Positions 45,430 through 58,047 are shown, numbered from the stretch's first letter. The stretch: DNA of 64,000 bases from Mycolicibacterium litorale (GCA_002007745.1 CP019882.1:2418001-2482000), one strand, 5' to 3'. Made by a program: numbers and translations. The notes: generated by a model not told the origin, from the letters alone.

Positions 45430-45700
45430 AAGTTCAGCCTAAGGCTTGCGCGGCCACGATGAGCCTTCTCGGAGCGACTACCCTGGTGTGGTGACTGGCG
45501 CAAACGGTTCGAGCGGGTGATGGCCGGTGACGGCGTCCTGGGCACGGTCCCAGGCGCGCTGTCCCAGGCCGGGAGTGAGCCGCGATGAAATGCCCTTGAG
45601 GGCAATCTCGTTAACCAGTACGACTACAACACTGCGACATCAACGGCGAGCTGTCGCCGGCGAGGAGTTGGGCGTCCGGACGTCGATTGGACGATCGACG
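45430..45700. other. Gap between PAC2 and the metH leader
   Basis: I see no convincing gene here. Two short open frames (a 9-codon GTG frame near 45492 and a 22-codon ATG frame near 45520) have no family or clear ribosome site. The left end should hold the PAC2 promoter on the minus strand. An AT-richer stretch around 45600-45640 could hold a small RNA or promoter, but nothing specific is recognised. Confidence 0.4.
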
Positions 45701-45706
45701 TAGACT
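45701..45706 (+). promoter_or_regulatory. Predicted -10 of the metH leader
   Basis: TAGACT is a good mycobacterial -10 box and would place the transcription start at about 45712-45713, exactly where the riboswitch-like RNA begins. No clear -35 is seen, which is common in mycobacteria. Confidence 0.5.
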
Positions 45707-45711
45707 TTTCT

Positions 45712-45780
45712 CCGTCGAGAGGCGTTGCAACGGCTACCCGGGGACACCGTCCCCGCTCGGTATCCGCCACGCTCGGCAGA
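45712..45780 (+). promoter_or_regulatory. Candidate S-adenosylhomocysteine riboswitch before metH
   Basis: The leader has the features of the SAH aptamer: CGAGAGGCGTTGCAACGG at its 5' end, a variable hairpin GGGGAC-ACC-GTCCCC, CGCTCGG pairing back to the 5' CGAG, and CCGCCACGCTCGG downstream for the second helix and pseudoknot. SAH riboswitches switch on methyl-cycle genes such as metH and ahcY when SAH builds up. The call rests on by-eye match to the consensus and on gene context. Confidence 0.68.
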
Positions 45781-45790
45781 GTCAAGGACG

Positions 45791-45807
45791 CCTTCCGCTA
45801 CGGAAGG
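45791..45807 (+). promoter_or_regulatory. Hairpin masking the metH Shine-Dalgarno
   Basis: CCTTCCG-CTA-CGGAAGG is a perfect seven-base hairpin. Its 3' arm is the ribosome site (GGAAGGA, 45802-45808) seven bases before the GTG start at 45815. It fits an expression platform in which the upstream aptamer decides whether ribosomes can load. Confidence 0.65.
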
Positions 45808-45814
45808 AACCTGT

Positions 45815-49573
<3,759 letters not shown>

Positions 49574-49635
49574 CACCCGTTGCTCAACAGCAGATTTCGT
49601 TGCTGCATCCCAGAGGAGAAGTGATCTAACGTCCG

Positions 49636-50328
49636 ATGACACACCTACGCGCAGTGCTGTTCGACATGGACGGCACCCTGGTCGACTCTGAAAAGCTCTG
49701 GGACATCTCGCTGGAACAGCTCTACCGGCGACTCGGTGGTGAACTGACCCCGCAGGTGCGCGACGCCACCGTCGGCGGTTCAGCCGAAGGCGTGATGCGG
49801 ATCGTCTACACCGATCTCGGCCTGGACCTCGATCCCGCCCATATGGCGGAGTCCGCCGACTGGTTGCACGAGCGCACCGCGGAGCTGTTCGACGACGGGC
49901 TGCCGTGGTGCGAAGGGGCGCGCGAGTTGCTCGATTCCCTTGTCGAATCCGGTGTTCCGATGGCCCTGGTCACCAACACCCGCCGGGCTCTGGCCGAGCG
50001 CGCACTGAACAGTATTGGCCGCCACTACTTCTCGGTGAGCGTGTGCGGTGACGAAGTGGCGCGGGCCAAGCCGGCGCCGGACCCTTACGAGCGGGCCGCG
50101 GCGCTGCTGGGTGTGCATCCCGGTGACTGTCTGGCTGTCGAGGACTCCGTCACCGGCGCGGATTCGGCCGAGGATGCCGGCTGTCCGGTATTGGTGGTAC
50201 CCAACGACGTCGAGGTGCCGCGCACGCCTCGCCGGCGCCACGTTTCGTCGCTGACCGAGCTGGGCATCCCGCAGCTGCGGGAAATTCACGCAGAGCTACG
50301 GCTCGGACTCGGTGAGCGCTCGGCCTGA
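49636..50328 (+). CDS. HAD-superfamily phosphatase
   Basis: A 230-residue HAD subfamily IA hydrolase: nucleophile motif I VLFDMDGTLVDSEKLW, helical cap, motif II (LVTNTRRALAERAL), motif III Lys in ARAKPAPDPYERAA and motif IV VEDSVTGADSAEDAG. It follows metH by 62 bases and may be cotranscribed. Substrate range of such enzymes (sugar phosphates, phosphoglycolate, nucleotides) cannot be narrowed. Confidence 0.88.
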   Translation: MTHLRAVLFDMDGTLVDSEKLWDISLEQLYRRLGGELTPQVRDATVGGSAEGVMRIVYTDLGLDLDPAHMAESADWLHERTAELFDDGLPWCEGARELLDSLVESGVPMALVTNTRRALAERALNSIGRHYFSVSVCGDEVARAKPAPDPYERAAALLGVHPGDCLAVEDSVTGADSAEDAGCPVLVVPNDVEVPRTPRRRHVSSLTELGIPQLREIHAELRLGLGERSA

Positions 50329-50428
50329 GACTGCTCGCCGATATTGCCGTGTCGCGGCGCTGACTGTGCAATCGTAGTTCCCACCAAGGTTTCACCAGGG
50401 TTTCGCAGCGCCGCGGAAAGGACGCCTC

Positions 50429-51892
50429 ATGGCCGGCCAGGGTCCCATCGACCAATCACCATCTGCGATCACCGACGAAGACTTCTCTTCCGGCGGCACC
50501 GCTATCCGCATCGCGTCGGTCGCCGCCCTCGGCGGTCTGCTCTTCGGTTATGACAGCGCGGTTATCAACGGCGCCGTTGACTCGATCCAGGAGGACTTCG
50601 GGATCGGCAACGCCGAGCTCGGCTTCGCGGTGGCATCGGCGCTGCTTGGCGCCGCCGCTGGTGCCATGTCAGCCGGCCGGATCGCTGACCGGATCGGGCG
50701 CATCTCAGTCATGAAGATCGCCGCGATCTTCTTCCTCGTCAGTGCGATCGGCACAGCGCTGGCGCCCAACGTGACCCTGGTGGTGATCTTCCGGATCGTC
50801 GGCGGCATCGGCGTCGGCATCGCCTCGGTGATCGCGCCGGCCTACATCGCCGAGACCTCTCCACCCCGCATCCGTGGCAGGCTCGGATCGCTGCAGCAGC
50901 TGGCCATCGTGTCCGGCATCTTCCTGTCGTTCGCCGTCAACTGGGTCCTCCAGCACATCGCCGGCGGCCCGAACAAGGAGCTGTGGTTCGGCCTGGACGC
51001 CTGGCGGTGGATGTTCCTGGCGATGGCCCTTCCCGCCATCCTGTACGGGGCGCTGGCCTTCACGATTCCGGAATCACCGCGATATCTGGTTGCCAGCCAC
51101 AAGATTCCCGAAGCTCGTCGCGTGCTGACCATGCTGCTGGGGGAGAAGAACCTCGAGATCACCATCAGCCGGATCCAGGAAACCCTGGAACGCGAGGACA
51201 AGCCGTCGTGGCGGGATCTGCGCAAGCCGACCGGCGGCCTCTACGGCATCGTGTGGGTCGGCCTGGGGCTGTCGATCTTCCAGCAGTTCGTCGGCATCAA
51301 CGTGATCTTCTACTACTCGAACGTGCTGTGGCAGGCCGTCGGCTTCGACGCCGACCAGTCCGCGATCTACACCGTGATCACCTCGGTGGTCAACGTGGCG
51401 ACCACGCTGATCGCGATCGCACTGATCGACAAGATCGGCCGCAAGCCGCTGCTGCTGATCGGGTCATCCGGCATGGCCGTCACCCTGGTCACCATGTCGA
51501 TAATCTTCGCCAACGCCACCGTGGTCGACGGCAAACCCAACCTGCCGGGTGCCTCCGGTGTCATCGCGCTGATAGCGGCCAACCTGTTCGTCGTCGCCTT
51601 CGGTATGTCGTGGGGCCCGGTGGTGTGGGTGCTGCTGGGCGAGATGTTCCCCAACCGCATCCGGGCTGCCGCGCTGGGACTCGCCGCGGCCGGTCAGTGG
51701 GCGGCCAACTGGTTGATCACCGTCACCTTCCCCGGACTGCGTGATCACCTGGGCCTGGCCTACGGCTTCTACGGCCTGTGCGCCATCCTGTCCGGCTTGT
51801 TCGTGTGGAAGTGGGTCATGGAGACCAAGGGTGTGTCCCTGGAGGACATGCACGCCGAATTGATGCACGAGGAAAAACCGGCGCGTGCCTAG
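50429..51892 (+). CDS. Sugar porter family MFS transporter
   Basis: A 487-residue permease with twelve membrane segments and sugar-porter signatures: GGLLFGYDSAVINGA, GRIADRIGRI, RIVGGIGVGIASVIAPAYIA, PESPRYLV, QQFVGINVIFYYS and PETKG-like METKGVSLEDM. It resembles the bacterial glucose permease GlcP and mycobacterial SugI. CGCGGAAAGGAC precedes ATG 50429. Probably a proton-linked hexose importer; substrate is inferred from the family only. Confidence 0.9.
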   Translation: MAGQGPIDQSPSAITDEDFSSGGTAIRIASVAALGGLLFGYDSAVINGAVDSIQEDFGIGNAELGFAVASALLGAAAGAMSAGRIADRIGRISVMKIAAIFFLVSAIGTALAPNVTLVVIFRIVGGIGVGIASVIAPAYIAETSPPRIRGRLGSLQQLAIVSGIFLSFAVNWVLQHIAGGPNKELWFGLDAWRWMFLAMALPAILYGALAFTIPESPRYLVASHKIPEARRVLTMLLGEKNLEITISRIQETLEREDKPSWRDLRKPTGGLYGIVWVGLGLSIFQQFVGINVIFYYSNVLWQAVGFDADQSAIYTVITSVVNVATTLIAIALIDKIGRKPLLLIGSSGMAVTLVTMSIIFANATVVDGKPNLPGASGVIALIAANLFVVAFGMSWGPVVWVLLGEMFPNRIRAAALGLAAAGQWAANWLITVTFPGLRDHLGLAYGFYGLCAILSGLFVWKWVMETKGVSLEDMHAELMHEEKPARA

Positions 51893-51998
51893 CCTCGCCG
51901 ACGCGCCCGACCCGCTCGCCGCCTCGACCGACGAACTGCTCGACGTCGCCGTCGTCGAAGCCCTCCAGGAGGGCCGCAGCGTCTACCGGGGCGGGTGA
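51885..51998 (+). CDS. Possible small protein overlapping the sugar porter
   Basis: A 37-codon frame starting at GTG 51885, eight bases inside the end of the sugar porter gene and after GAGGAAAAACC. It encodes an acidic peptide (LADAPDPLAASTDELLDVAV then VEALQEGRS). Its stop abuts the convergent lipoprotein gene. The coupling and codon pattern favour a real gene, but no homologue is recognised and it could be the remnant of a longer one. Confidence 0.35.
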   Translation: MPSLADAPDPLAASTDELLDVAVVEALQEGRSVYRGG

Positions 51999-51999
51999 C

Positions 52000-52581
52000 C
52001 TACGGAATGTCGGTGTACTGCCAGCTGGCGCCGGTGTTGGAGAACGTGAAGCCGTTGCCGGTCTCTTCGCTGAGGCAGGAGATGCCGACCTCCTGCTGGA
52101 CGTTGCACCGAAATCCCGCCGCGGCCAGGATCTTGTTGAACGGCAGGGTCTTCGCCTTCGAGCCGGCCGCGGTGAACTGTTCGGCGCTGACCGCGGCGAA
52201 CTGCGGGTCTCCCTCGGTCCGCACCAGGATCGCCGTTGGCGTGGTGGTCTGGCCGGTGTCGTCGGTCACACTCTGCGGGGCACCCTGGATGCCGAGGCTG
52301 CCGGCGCTGGACTGGCAGCCGGCCCAGGTGCGCGGCACGATGACGCAGCGCCAGCTGCCGCTGGGGCTGGTGAAGTAGTAGCCGGACCGGCTGTCGTCGG
52401 TGCGGGTGTAGAAGTCGAACGCGTTGACCAGCTTGTCGTTGCTGGGGCGGGTAGACGGCGCCGTGGCTTGGGGCGGGGCTGTTTGCTGACCGGTGTCGTC
52501 GGTGGTGACGATCGGGTTCGAGCAGGCGGCCAGGGTCAGGACTGCTGCGGCCGCCAGCGCCGCCGGCCGGAATCGTTGCAC
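52000..52581 (-). CDS. Lipoprotein of unknown function
   Basis: A 193-residue exported lipoprotein: signal peptide FRPAALAAAAVLTLAACS with the lipobox cysteine near residue 19, a Thr/Pro-rich linker, then a folded part with four cysteines (GSWRCVIVPRTWAGCQ, GFRCNVQQEVGISCLS) that probably pair. GTG 52581 is chosen because it gives a signal peptide of normal length; the open frame extends further upstream across hisE. It is divergent from hisE. Domain family not recognised. Confidence 0.78.
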   Translation of the reverse strand: MQRFRPAALAAAAVLTLAACSNPIVTTDDTGQQTAPPQATAPSTRPSNDKLVNAFDFYTRTDDSRSGYYFTSPSGSWRCVIVPRTWAGCQSSAGSLGIQGAPQSVTDDTGQTTTPTAILVRTEGDPQFAAVSAEQFTAAGSKAKTLPFNKILAAAGFRCNVQQEVGISCLSEETGNGFTFSNTGASWQYTDIP

Positions 52582-52635
52582 AGCACCGCAGCCTAATCGC
52601 CGGGAGGAAACCGCCGTGACGGCGCGTCGGCGGGC

Positions 52636-52917
52636 ATGGAACAATCGCAGGCCGTGAAGACCTTCGAGGAGCTGTTCGCCGAACTGGGCGACCGGGCCCG
52701 CACCCGCCCCCAGGGCAGCGCCACCGTCGCCGCCCTGGATGCCGGCGTCCACACCCTCGGCAAGAAGATTCTCGAAGAGGCCGGTGAGGTGTGGCTGGCC
52801 GCCGAACACGAGCCCGATGAGGCCCTCGCGGAGGAGATCAGTCAGCTGCTGTACTGGACGCAGGTGCTGATGCTGGCTCGTGGGCTGACCCTCGACGACG
52901 TCTACCGGAAACTCTAG
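52636..52917 (+). CDS. hisE: Phosphoribosyl-ATP pyrophosphatase
   Basis: A 93-residue HisE, second step of histidine synthesis (PR-ATP to PR-AMP). The metal-binding helix [20 protein letters not shown] with EEISQLLYW is the MazG-like active site. ATG 52636 gives the same N-terminus as the M. tuberculosis protein; GTG 52654 is internal. It is followed nine bases later by hisG, the mycobacterial arrangement. Confidence 0.95.
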   Translation: MEQSQAVKTFEELFAELGDRARTRPQGSATVAALDAGVHTLGKKILEEAGEVWLAAEHEPDEALAEEISQLLYWTQVLMLARGLTLDDVYRKL

Positions 52918-52926
52918 GTGGCTGCC

Positions 52927-53781
52927 ATGTTGCGCGTTGCCGTCCCGAACAAGGGCGCGCTGTCCGAACCCGCCGCCGAGATCCTGTCGGAGGCGGGCTA
53001 CCGCCGCCGCACCGACCCCAAGGACCTGACCGTCGTCGACCCGGTGAACGGCGTCGAGTTCTTCTTTCTGCGCCCCAAGGACATCGCGATCTACGTCGGT
53101 TCCGGTCAGCTCGACTTCGGTATCACCGGTCGTGACCTGGCTGCCGAATCGGATGCGCCGGTGAACGAACGACTAGCCCTTGGCTTCGGATCGTCGAGCT
53201 TCCGCTATGCCGCGCCGGCCGGGCGGGACTGGTCGGTGACGGATCTGGCCGGCAAGCGGATCGCCACCGCCTATCCGAATCTCGTTCGGAAAGACTTGGC
53301 CGGCAAGGGAATCGAAGCGACGGTCATCCGGCTGGACGGCGCGGTCGAGATCTCGATTCAGCTGGGCGTGGCCGACGCGATCGCCGACGTGGTGGGCTCC
53401 GGCCGCACGCTGAGCCTGCACAACCTGGTGGCATTCGGTGAGCCGCTGTGTGATTCGGAGGCAGTGCTGATCGAGCGCGCCGGCAACGGCCACACCACCG
53501 ACCGTGCCGCACGCGATCAGCTGGCGGCCCGGGTGCAGGGCGTGGTGTTCGGTCAGCAGTACCTCATGCTCGACTACGACTGTCCGCGTTCGGTACTGGA
53601 GCGGGCCACCGAGGTCACCCCGGGGCTGGAGTCACCGACCATCGCACCGCTGGCGGACCCGGAGTGGGTGGCGGTGCGCGCGCTGGTCCCACGCCGCGAC
53701 GTCAACGCCATCATGGACGAGCTGGCGGCCATCGGAGCCAAGGCGATTCTGGCCTCCGACATCAGGTTCTGCCGCTTCTGA
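52927..53781 (+). CDS. hisG: ATP phosphoribosyltransferase (long form)
   Basis: A 284-residue long-form HisG, first and feedback-controlled step of histidine synthesis. The catalytic domain starts [20 protein letters not shown] and includes the PRPP loop [14 protein letters not shown]; the C-terminal regulatory domain ([34 protein letters not shown]) binds histidine. ATG 52927 matches the M. tuberculosis start; GTG 52918 would add three residues. Confidence 0.96.
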   Translation: MLRVAVPNKGALSEPAAEILSEAGYRRRTDPKDLTVVDPVNGVEFFFLRPKDIAIYVGSGQLDFGITGRDLAAESDAPVNERLALGFGSSSFRYAAPAGRDWSVTDLAGKRIATAYPNLVRKDLAGKGIEATVIRLDGAVEISIQLGVADAIADVVGSGRTLSLHNLVAFGEPLCDSEAVLIERAGNGHTTDRAARDQLAARVQGVVFGQQYLMLDYDCPRSVLERATEVTPGLESPTIAPLADPEWVAVRALVPRRDVNAIMDELAAIGAKAILASDIRFCRF

Positions 53782-53847
53782 TTCATGGCGCGGCGCGCTG
53801 GTGGCGGTGTTAGCGTCCTTGAGAACAACACCGGTCGAAGGGCTGCC

Positions 53848-54348
53848 ATGAACTATGTGCTTCTCGCTCTGCTGTTCGCACTACTGATCGGCGTTGTGGC
53901 CGGTCTGCGTGCGATGACGCCGCTGGCCGTCTTGGCTTGGGGTGCGATGCTCGGCTGGATCAATCTTGCCGACGCGCCGCATGGGAACTGGTCGTCTTGG
54001 CTCGGCAATATCATCGCCGTCGTGGTGCTGAGCCTTCTCGCGGTCGGCGAGCTGGTCACCGACCAATTGCCCAAGACGCCGAGTCGTAAGGTGCCGGCGC
54101 AGTTCGGCGCGCGGCTGGTCGTCGGTGCGTTGGCCGGCGCGGTGATCGGCACGCCGTTCGGTCACATCTTCAGCGGCATCGGCGCGGGCATGATCGGCGC
54201 GGTGCTCGGCACGCTGGGCGGTGCCCAGGTTCGCGGCGCGCTGGCTGCCAAGTTCGGTAAGGACCTGCCCGCCGCACTGCTCGAGGATGCGGTCGCCGTC
54301 ATCGGCGGATTCCTCGTGGTGTACTTCGCCGGCGTGAGTCTGGCGTGA
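53848..54348 (+). CDS. DUF4126 membrane protein (Rv2120c-like)
   Basis: A 166-residue membrane protein with four to five segments (LLALLFALLIGVVAGLRAMT, IIAVVVLSLLAVGELVTDQL, LVVGALAGAVIGTPFG, DAVAVIGGFLVVYFAGV) and the DUF4126 motif QLPKTPSRKVPAQFGARLV. ATG 53848 is used; the frame opens at 53785. Its stop overlaps the ATG of the following oxidoreductase. Function unknown; conserved next to hisG in mycobacteria. Confidence 0.85.
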   Translation: MNYVLLALLFALLIGVVAGLRAMTPLAVLAWGAMLGWINLADAPHGNWSSWLGNIIAVVVLSLLAVGELVTDQLPKTPSRKVPAQFGARLVVGALAGAVIGTPFGHIFSGIGAGMIGAVLGTLGGAQVRGALAAKFGKDLPAALLEDAVAVIGGFLVVYFAGVSLA

Positions 54349-55757
54349 TGACGGCGGCTGGGAGCGCAGCGACCGGGGAATCGGTGAAGTACGACGCGAT
54401 CATCGTCGGCGCCGGGCAGGCCGGTCCGCCGCTGGCCGGGCGACTGACCGCAGCGGGCCAGACCGTGGCGGTGATCGAGCGCAAACTGGTCGGCGGCACC
54501 TGCGTCAACTCCGGTTGCATCCCCACCAAGACCCTGGTCGCCAGTGCGCACACCGCGCACACCGCCCGTCGCGGTGCCGAGTACGGGGTGTCCACCGGTG
54601 CGGTCAGCGTCGACATGGCAAAAGTCAAGGCGCGCAAGGACGGAATCGTGCTGGGCGACCGCAGTGGTGTCGAGTCCTGGATCGAGGGGATGCCCGGCTG
54701 CACCCTGATCAGGGGGCACGCTCGCTTCGAAGACCCGCACACCATCCGGGTCGGTGACGATCTGCTCTCCGCCGACCGGATTTTCCTCAACGTCGGAGGG
54801 CGTGCGGTGGCGCCCGACCTCCCCGGCCTCGCCGACATCGACTACCTGACCAATGTCGGCATGCTCGAATTGGACACTGTGCCCGAGCATCTGGTGATCG
54901 TCGGCGGCAGCTACATCGGATTGGAGTTCGCTCAGATGTATCGCCGGTTCGGCGCGCGGGTGACCGTGCTCGAGCGCGGCCCGCGGCTGACACCCCGGGA
55001 AGACGAGGATGTGTCGGCGGCCATCGAGGACATTCTCACCGCCGAAGGAATCGACGTCGTCACCGGAGCCGACGGACTTCGATTCAGCAGGCGCGACAAC
55101 AGTTCTGCGGGCTTCGAGGTCGTAGCGCGAGACGGTGCCCAGCCCATCGCCGGTTCGCATCTGCTGGTGGCGGTCGGGCGTCGGCCCAACACCGATGACC
55201 TGGACCTGGAGCGGGCCGGGGTCGAGGTCGACGCCCGTGGTTACATCGTCGTCGACGACCAACTGCGCACCACCGCCGAACACATCTGGGCGATGGGGGA
55301 CTGCAACGGCAAGGGAGCGTTCACCCACACCTCGTACAACGACTTCGAGATCGTGGCCGCCAACCTGCTCGACGACGACCCGCGCCGGGTCAGCGACCGG
55401 GTGCCGACCTACGCCCTCTACATCGACCCGCCGCTGGGCCGGGCCGGGCTGACCGTGGCTCAGGTCCGGGCGTCGGGACGTCGGGCGCTGGTGGGCAAGC
55501 GCCCGATGACCAGGGTCGGCCGCGCGGTGGAAAAGGGTGAGACACAAGGGTTCATGCAGATCGTCGTGGACGCCGACACCGAGGAGATCCTCGGCGCGGC
55601 GATTCTCGGGGTGGGCGGTGACGAGGTGATCCATTCGATCCTCGACGTCATGTCGGCCAAGCTGCCCTATACCGCGATCTCGCGCACCATGCACATCCAT
55701 CCGACCGTCAGCGAGCTGGTGCCGACGATGCTGCAGGAGATGACCCCGCTGAGCTAG
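54348..55757 (+). CDS. Pyridine nucleotide-disulfide oxidoreductase (mercuric reductase-like)
   Basis: A 469-residue class I flavoprotein reductase. FAD motif DAIIVGAGQAGPPLAGRL, redox-active disulfide GGTCVNSGCIPTKTLV, NAD(P) motif VIVGGSYIGLEFAQMYRRFG, second FAD motif IWAMGDCNGKGAFTHTSYND and the C-terminal catalytic His-Glu region RTMHIHPTVSELVPTM. It resembles MerA in the core but lacks both the N-terminal heavy-metal domain and a C-terminal Cys pair, so mercury reduction is unlikely. Substrate unknown. ATG 54348 overlaps the DUF4126 stop. Confidence 0.88.
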   Translation: MTAAGSAATGESVKYDAIIVGAGQAGPPLAGRLTAAGQTVAVIERKLVGGTCVNSGCIPTKTLVASAHTAHTARRGAEYGVSTGAVSVDMAKVKARKDGIVLGDRSGVESWIEGMPGCTLIRGHARFEDPHTIRVGDDLLSADRIFLNVGGRAVAPDLPGLADIDYLTNVGMLELDTVPEHLVIVGGSYIGLEFAQMYRRFGARVTVLERGPRLTPREDEDVSAAIEDILTAEGIDVVTGADGLRFSRRDNSSAGFEVVARDGAQPIAGSHLLVAVGRRPNTDDLDLERAGVEVDARGYIVVDDQLRTTAEHIWAMGDCNGKGAFTHTSYNDFEIVAANLLDDDPRRVSDRVPTYALYIDPPLGRAGLTVAQVRASGRRALVGKRPMTRVGRAVEKGETQGFMQIVVDADTEEILGAAILGVGGDEVIHSILDVMSAKLPYTAISRTMHIHPTVSELVPTMLQEMTPLS

Positions 55758-55863
55758 AGGTTCGCGGATGACCGCAGTCGTTGTGACCAGATCCTGACGT
55801 CCCGACTCGGTGCACCCGGCGACGGGTTCTGCGATGCCAGGCTGGTATCAGGAGGTTGTCGAC

Positions 55864-56676
55864 ATGACCGCACCGAACGAACGGGGCCCGATCAAGGCGC
55901 TGGTTCTGCTCACATACGCGGCGATGGTCACGATGAACGTGCTGGCCAATGCACTGCCCTTGAACGGGCGCAGGACCGGAGAGGTATCGGCCAGCTACCC
56001 GAGCCTGTTCACTCCTGCGGGCATCACCTTCTCCATCTGGAGCGTGATCTACCTGCTGTTGGGCTTGCATGTGCTCTACCAGCTCGGGTTGTTCGGTGAA
56101 GCCGGCCCGGACATCGGCCGCAGTGCGCTGCTCAACCGCGTCGGGCTGCTCTTTGCCATCTCCTCACTGGCCAACACGGCGTGGATCTTCGCATGGCATT
56201 TCGACGCTATGGCCCTCTCGGCGGTCCTGATCGTCGTGATTCTCCTCTGCTTGATCCTGATCGCCGACACGTTGCGAGTCGCCCACCTGACCAGACGTCA
56301 AAAATGGTTCATGGCAATACCGTTCAGCGTCTACTTCGGCTGGACCACGGTAGCCACCGTGGCCAACGTGACCGTCCTGCTGGTCAGCCTGAAATGGGAC
56401 GGCTTCGGGATCAGTGCCCCGGTGTGGGCGACCGTCGTCGTCCTGGTGGCGATGCTGATCGGCACGGTCACGATGCTGCGCAACCGGGACGTCGCCTACG
56501 GGCTCGTGCTGATCTGGGCGTTCACCGGCATCCTGATCCGGCAGCTGTCTTCGCACGGTCTGGACGGTCGGTACCCGACGATCATCGCCGCTGTGGTCGC
56601 GTCGCTGGCGGTTTTCCTGGGGGCTGAGGTCATCGTGCTGCGGCAACGGCCCGCCCGGCCAGCAGCTGACCGGTGA
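55864..56676 (+). CDS. TspO/MBR-like membrane protein
   Basis: A 270-residue membrane protein with eight to nine segments. The N-terminal half (NVLANALPLNGRRTGEVSAS then FTPAGITFSIWSVIYLLLGL) resembles tryptophan-rich sensory protein-type TspO relatives found in actinobacteria. ATG 55864 follows AGGAGGTTGTCG; ATG 55810 is a weaker upstream option. Its end overlaps the convergent flavodoxin gene by 47 bases. Role unknown. Confidence 0.75.
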   Translation: MTAPNERGPIKALVLLTYAAMVTMNVLANALPLNGRRTGEVSASYPSLFTPAGITFSIWSVIYLLLGLHVLYQLGLFGEAGPDIGRSALLNRVGLLFAISSLANTAWIFAWHFDAMALSAVLIVVILLCLILIADTLRVAHLTRRQKWFMAIPFSVYFGWTTVATVANVTVLLVSLKWDGFGISAPVWATVVVLVAMLIGTVTMLRNRDVAYGLVLIWAFTGILIRQLSSHGLDGRYPTIIAAVVASLAVFLGAEVIVLRQRPARPAADR

Positions 56677-57223
56677 CCATCGCGACCCGGCGCCCGAGGT
56701 GCTCACAGGTCCGCAGGTCCGCCGCGTGCACGGCCTCGGCGTCGGCGTCGACGTCGGTCGAGGCGCCCGCGCCCAACCAGAACCCCAGCCGGTTGAGATC
56801 GAATTCGCTTGACTCGCTGCTGTTCCAGCCTGCGGTCAGCCCCAGGTTGACCCAGTGCATGTGGTGTTGGGCCGCGAACACCGCCAGCGCGGTGAGGCTT
56901 TGGAGTTTGTCACCAGCCTTGGCGCCCGAGTTGGTGAAGCCGGCACCCACCTTGTCCCGCCAGGTGCCCGCCATACAGCGTCCGCCGGTGCGCTCGGCGA
57001 AGGCCTGAAAGCCTGCCGAGACATTGCCCATGTAGGTCGGCGCCCCGAAGATGATCGCGTCGGCACCGTCGAGCACGGCCCACTGATCGTCGCTGACGGT
57101 GTCGACCGCCACCAGGTTCACCTGGGCTGCCGCGTCGGCGGCTCCATGGGCAACGGCCCGGGCCAGCGTCGCGGTGTGGCCATAGCCCGAGTGATAAGCC
57201 ACCACCAGGCGGGGTGTCACCAT
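56630..57223 (-). CDS. Flavodoxin-like NAD(P)H:quinone oxidoreductase
   Basis: A 197-residue WrbA/flavodoxin-fold protein. The FMN phosphate loop is VVAYHSGYGHTATLARAV, followed by GADAIIFGAPTYMGNVSAGF and VGAGFTNSGAKAGDKLQSL. ATG 57223 overlaps the upstream AHSA1 gene. As last gene of an ArsR-AHSA1-flavodoxin operon it may reduce quinones or an unknown acceptor under the control of the ArsR protein. Confidence 0.87.
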   Translation of the reverse strand: MVTPRLVVAYHSGYGHTATLARAVAHGAADAAAQVNLVAVDTVSDDQWAVLDGADAIIFGAPTYMGNVSAGFQAFAERTGGRCMAGTWRDKVGAGFTNSGAKAGDKLQSLTALAVFAAQHHMHWVNLGLTAGWNSSESSEFDLNRLGFWLGAGASTDVDADAEAVHAADLRTCEHLGRRVAMVTGQLLAGRAVAAAR

Positions 57224-57723
57224 GTTTGTCCTCCGTATGCGATGTCGGCCACCTCGCGGTAGCGCTGTTGCCAGTCCGGGATCTCGGTGCCGGCGAGATG
57301 CGCCTCGAGGCGGTCCAGGTAGGCGTGGGTTCCGGGGCGAAAACCGTTGGCATTGCGCACGCCGAGGCCGCGGTGGCTGAAACGCAACACGGTGCCGTCT
57401 CCGTCGGTGGACAACTCGTAGCGCACCACTCCGGGTTCGACGATGCGCTGATTCCACTCGTGTTCGAAGACATGCGGCGGATCCCAGACCAGGATGCGTC
57501 CGGTCATTCTTTTCTGCTCCGCCGGGATGGGCGGGGCAGCGGGCACCATCTCGATGGTGCCACCCTCGCGCGGCTCGATGCTGGTGTGTCCCATCCACTG
57601 CCCGCGTTCGCCGGGGTCGGTGATGGCGGCCCACACCCGCTCGATGGGGTGGGGTAACCGGCGTTCGAAAGTTAAGACGGCACGGTCTTTTTCGACGCTG
57701 AGCCGGCCTTCACGGCTGGTCAT
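57217..57723 (-). CDS. AHSA1/SRPBCC domain protein
   Basis: A 168-residue SRPBCC protein of the AHSA1 type: RLPHPIERVWAAITDPGERG, a beta-rich middle and VLRFSHRGLG, ending in a long helix. ATG 57723 overlaps the ArsR gene stop by four bases. ArsR-AHSA1 pairs are common in actinobacteria; the SRPBCC part probably binds a small hydrophobic ligand. Confidence 0.87.
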   Translation of the reverse strand: MTSREGRLSVEKDRAVLTFERRLPHPIERVWAAITDPGERGQWMGHTSIEPREGGTIEMVPAAPPIPAEQKRMTGRILVWDPPHVFEHEWNQRIVEPGVVRYELSTDGDGTVLRFSHRGLGVRNANGFRPGTHAYLDRLEAHLAGTEIPDWQQRYREVADIAYGGQTW

Positions 57724-58037
57724 GGGTTCTCCTGGGAGCCGGTGTGCAGGTGTCGTTCGAGTGCGTCGAGGTGATCGGCCCAGAACTGCCGGTAGCCGTT
57801 GATCCAGCTGTCGATCGCGATCAGCCCGTCGGCGCGCAAGGCGTAGATGCGGCGCTGAGCGTCGGGGCGAACCTCGACCAGGCCGACCTCACGCAGGATG
57901 CGCAGATGGCGTGACACCGACGGTTGGGTCAACTCCGGAAGTGCGGCGACCAGTTCGCCGGCGGTGCGATCGCCGGCTGCCAACGTGTCGAGCAGGACCC
58001 GGCGGCTGGGTTCGGCGATTGCCTCGAAGACGTCCAT
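57720..58037 (-). CDS. ArsR-family transcriptional regulator
   Basis: A 105-residue winged-helix repressor: AIAEPSRRVLLDTLAAGDRT, recognition helix QPSVSRHLRILREVGLVEV. No cysteine cluster of the metal-sensing type is present, so it probably senses something other than thiophilic metals. AATACT ends six bases before ATG 58037 on the minus strand, so the transcript may be leaderless. It leads the AHSA1-flavodoxin operon. Confidence 0.88.
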   Translation of the reverse strand: MDVFEAIAEPSRRVLLDTLAAGDRTAGELVAALPELTQPSVSRHLRILREVGLVEVRPDAQRRIYALRADGLIAIDSWINGYRQFWADHLDALERHLHTGSQENP

Positions 58038-58047
58038 GACGCCAGTA

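Noticed and set aside
54162..55700. A 512-codon open frame antisense to the disulfide oxidoreductase
   Set aside because: The sense gene has full FAD, NAD and redox motifs; the antisense product resembles nothing.
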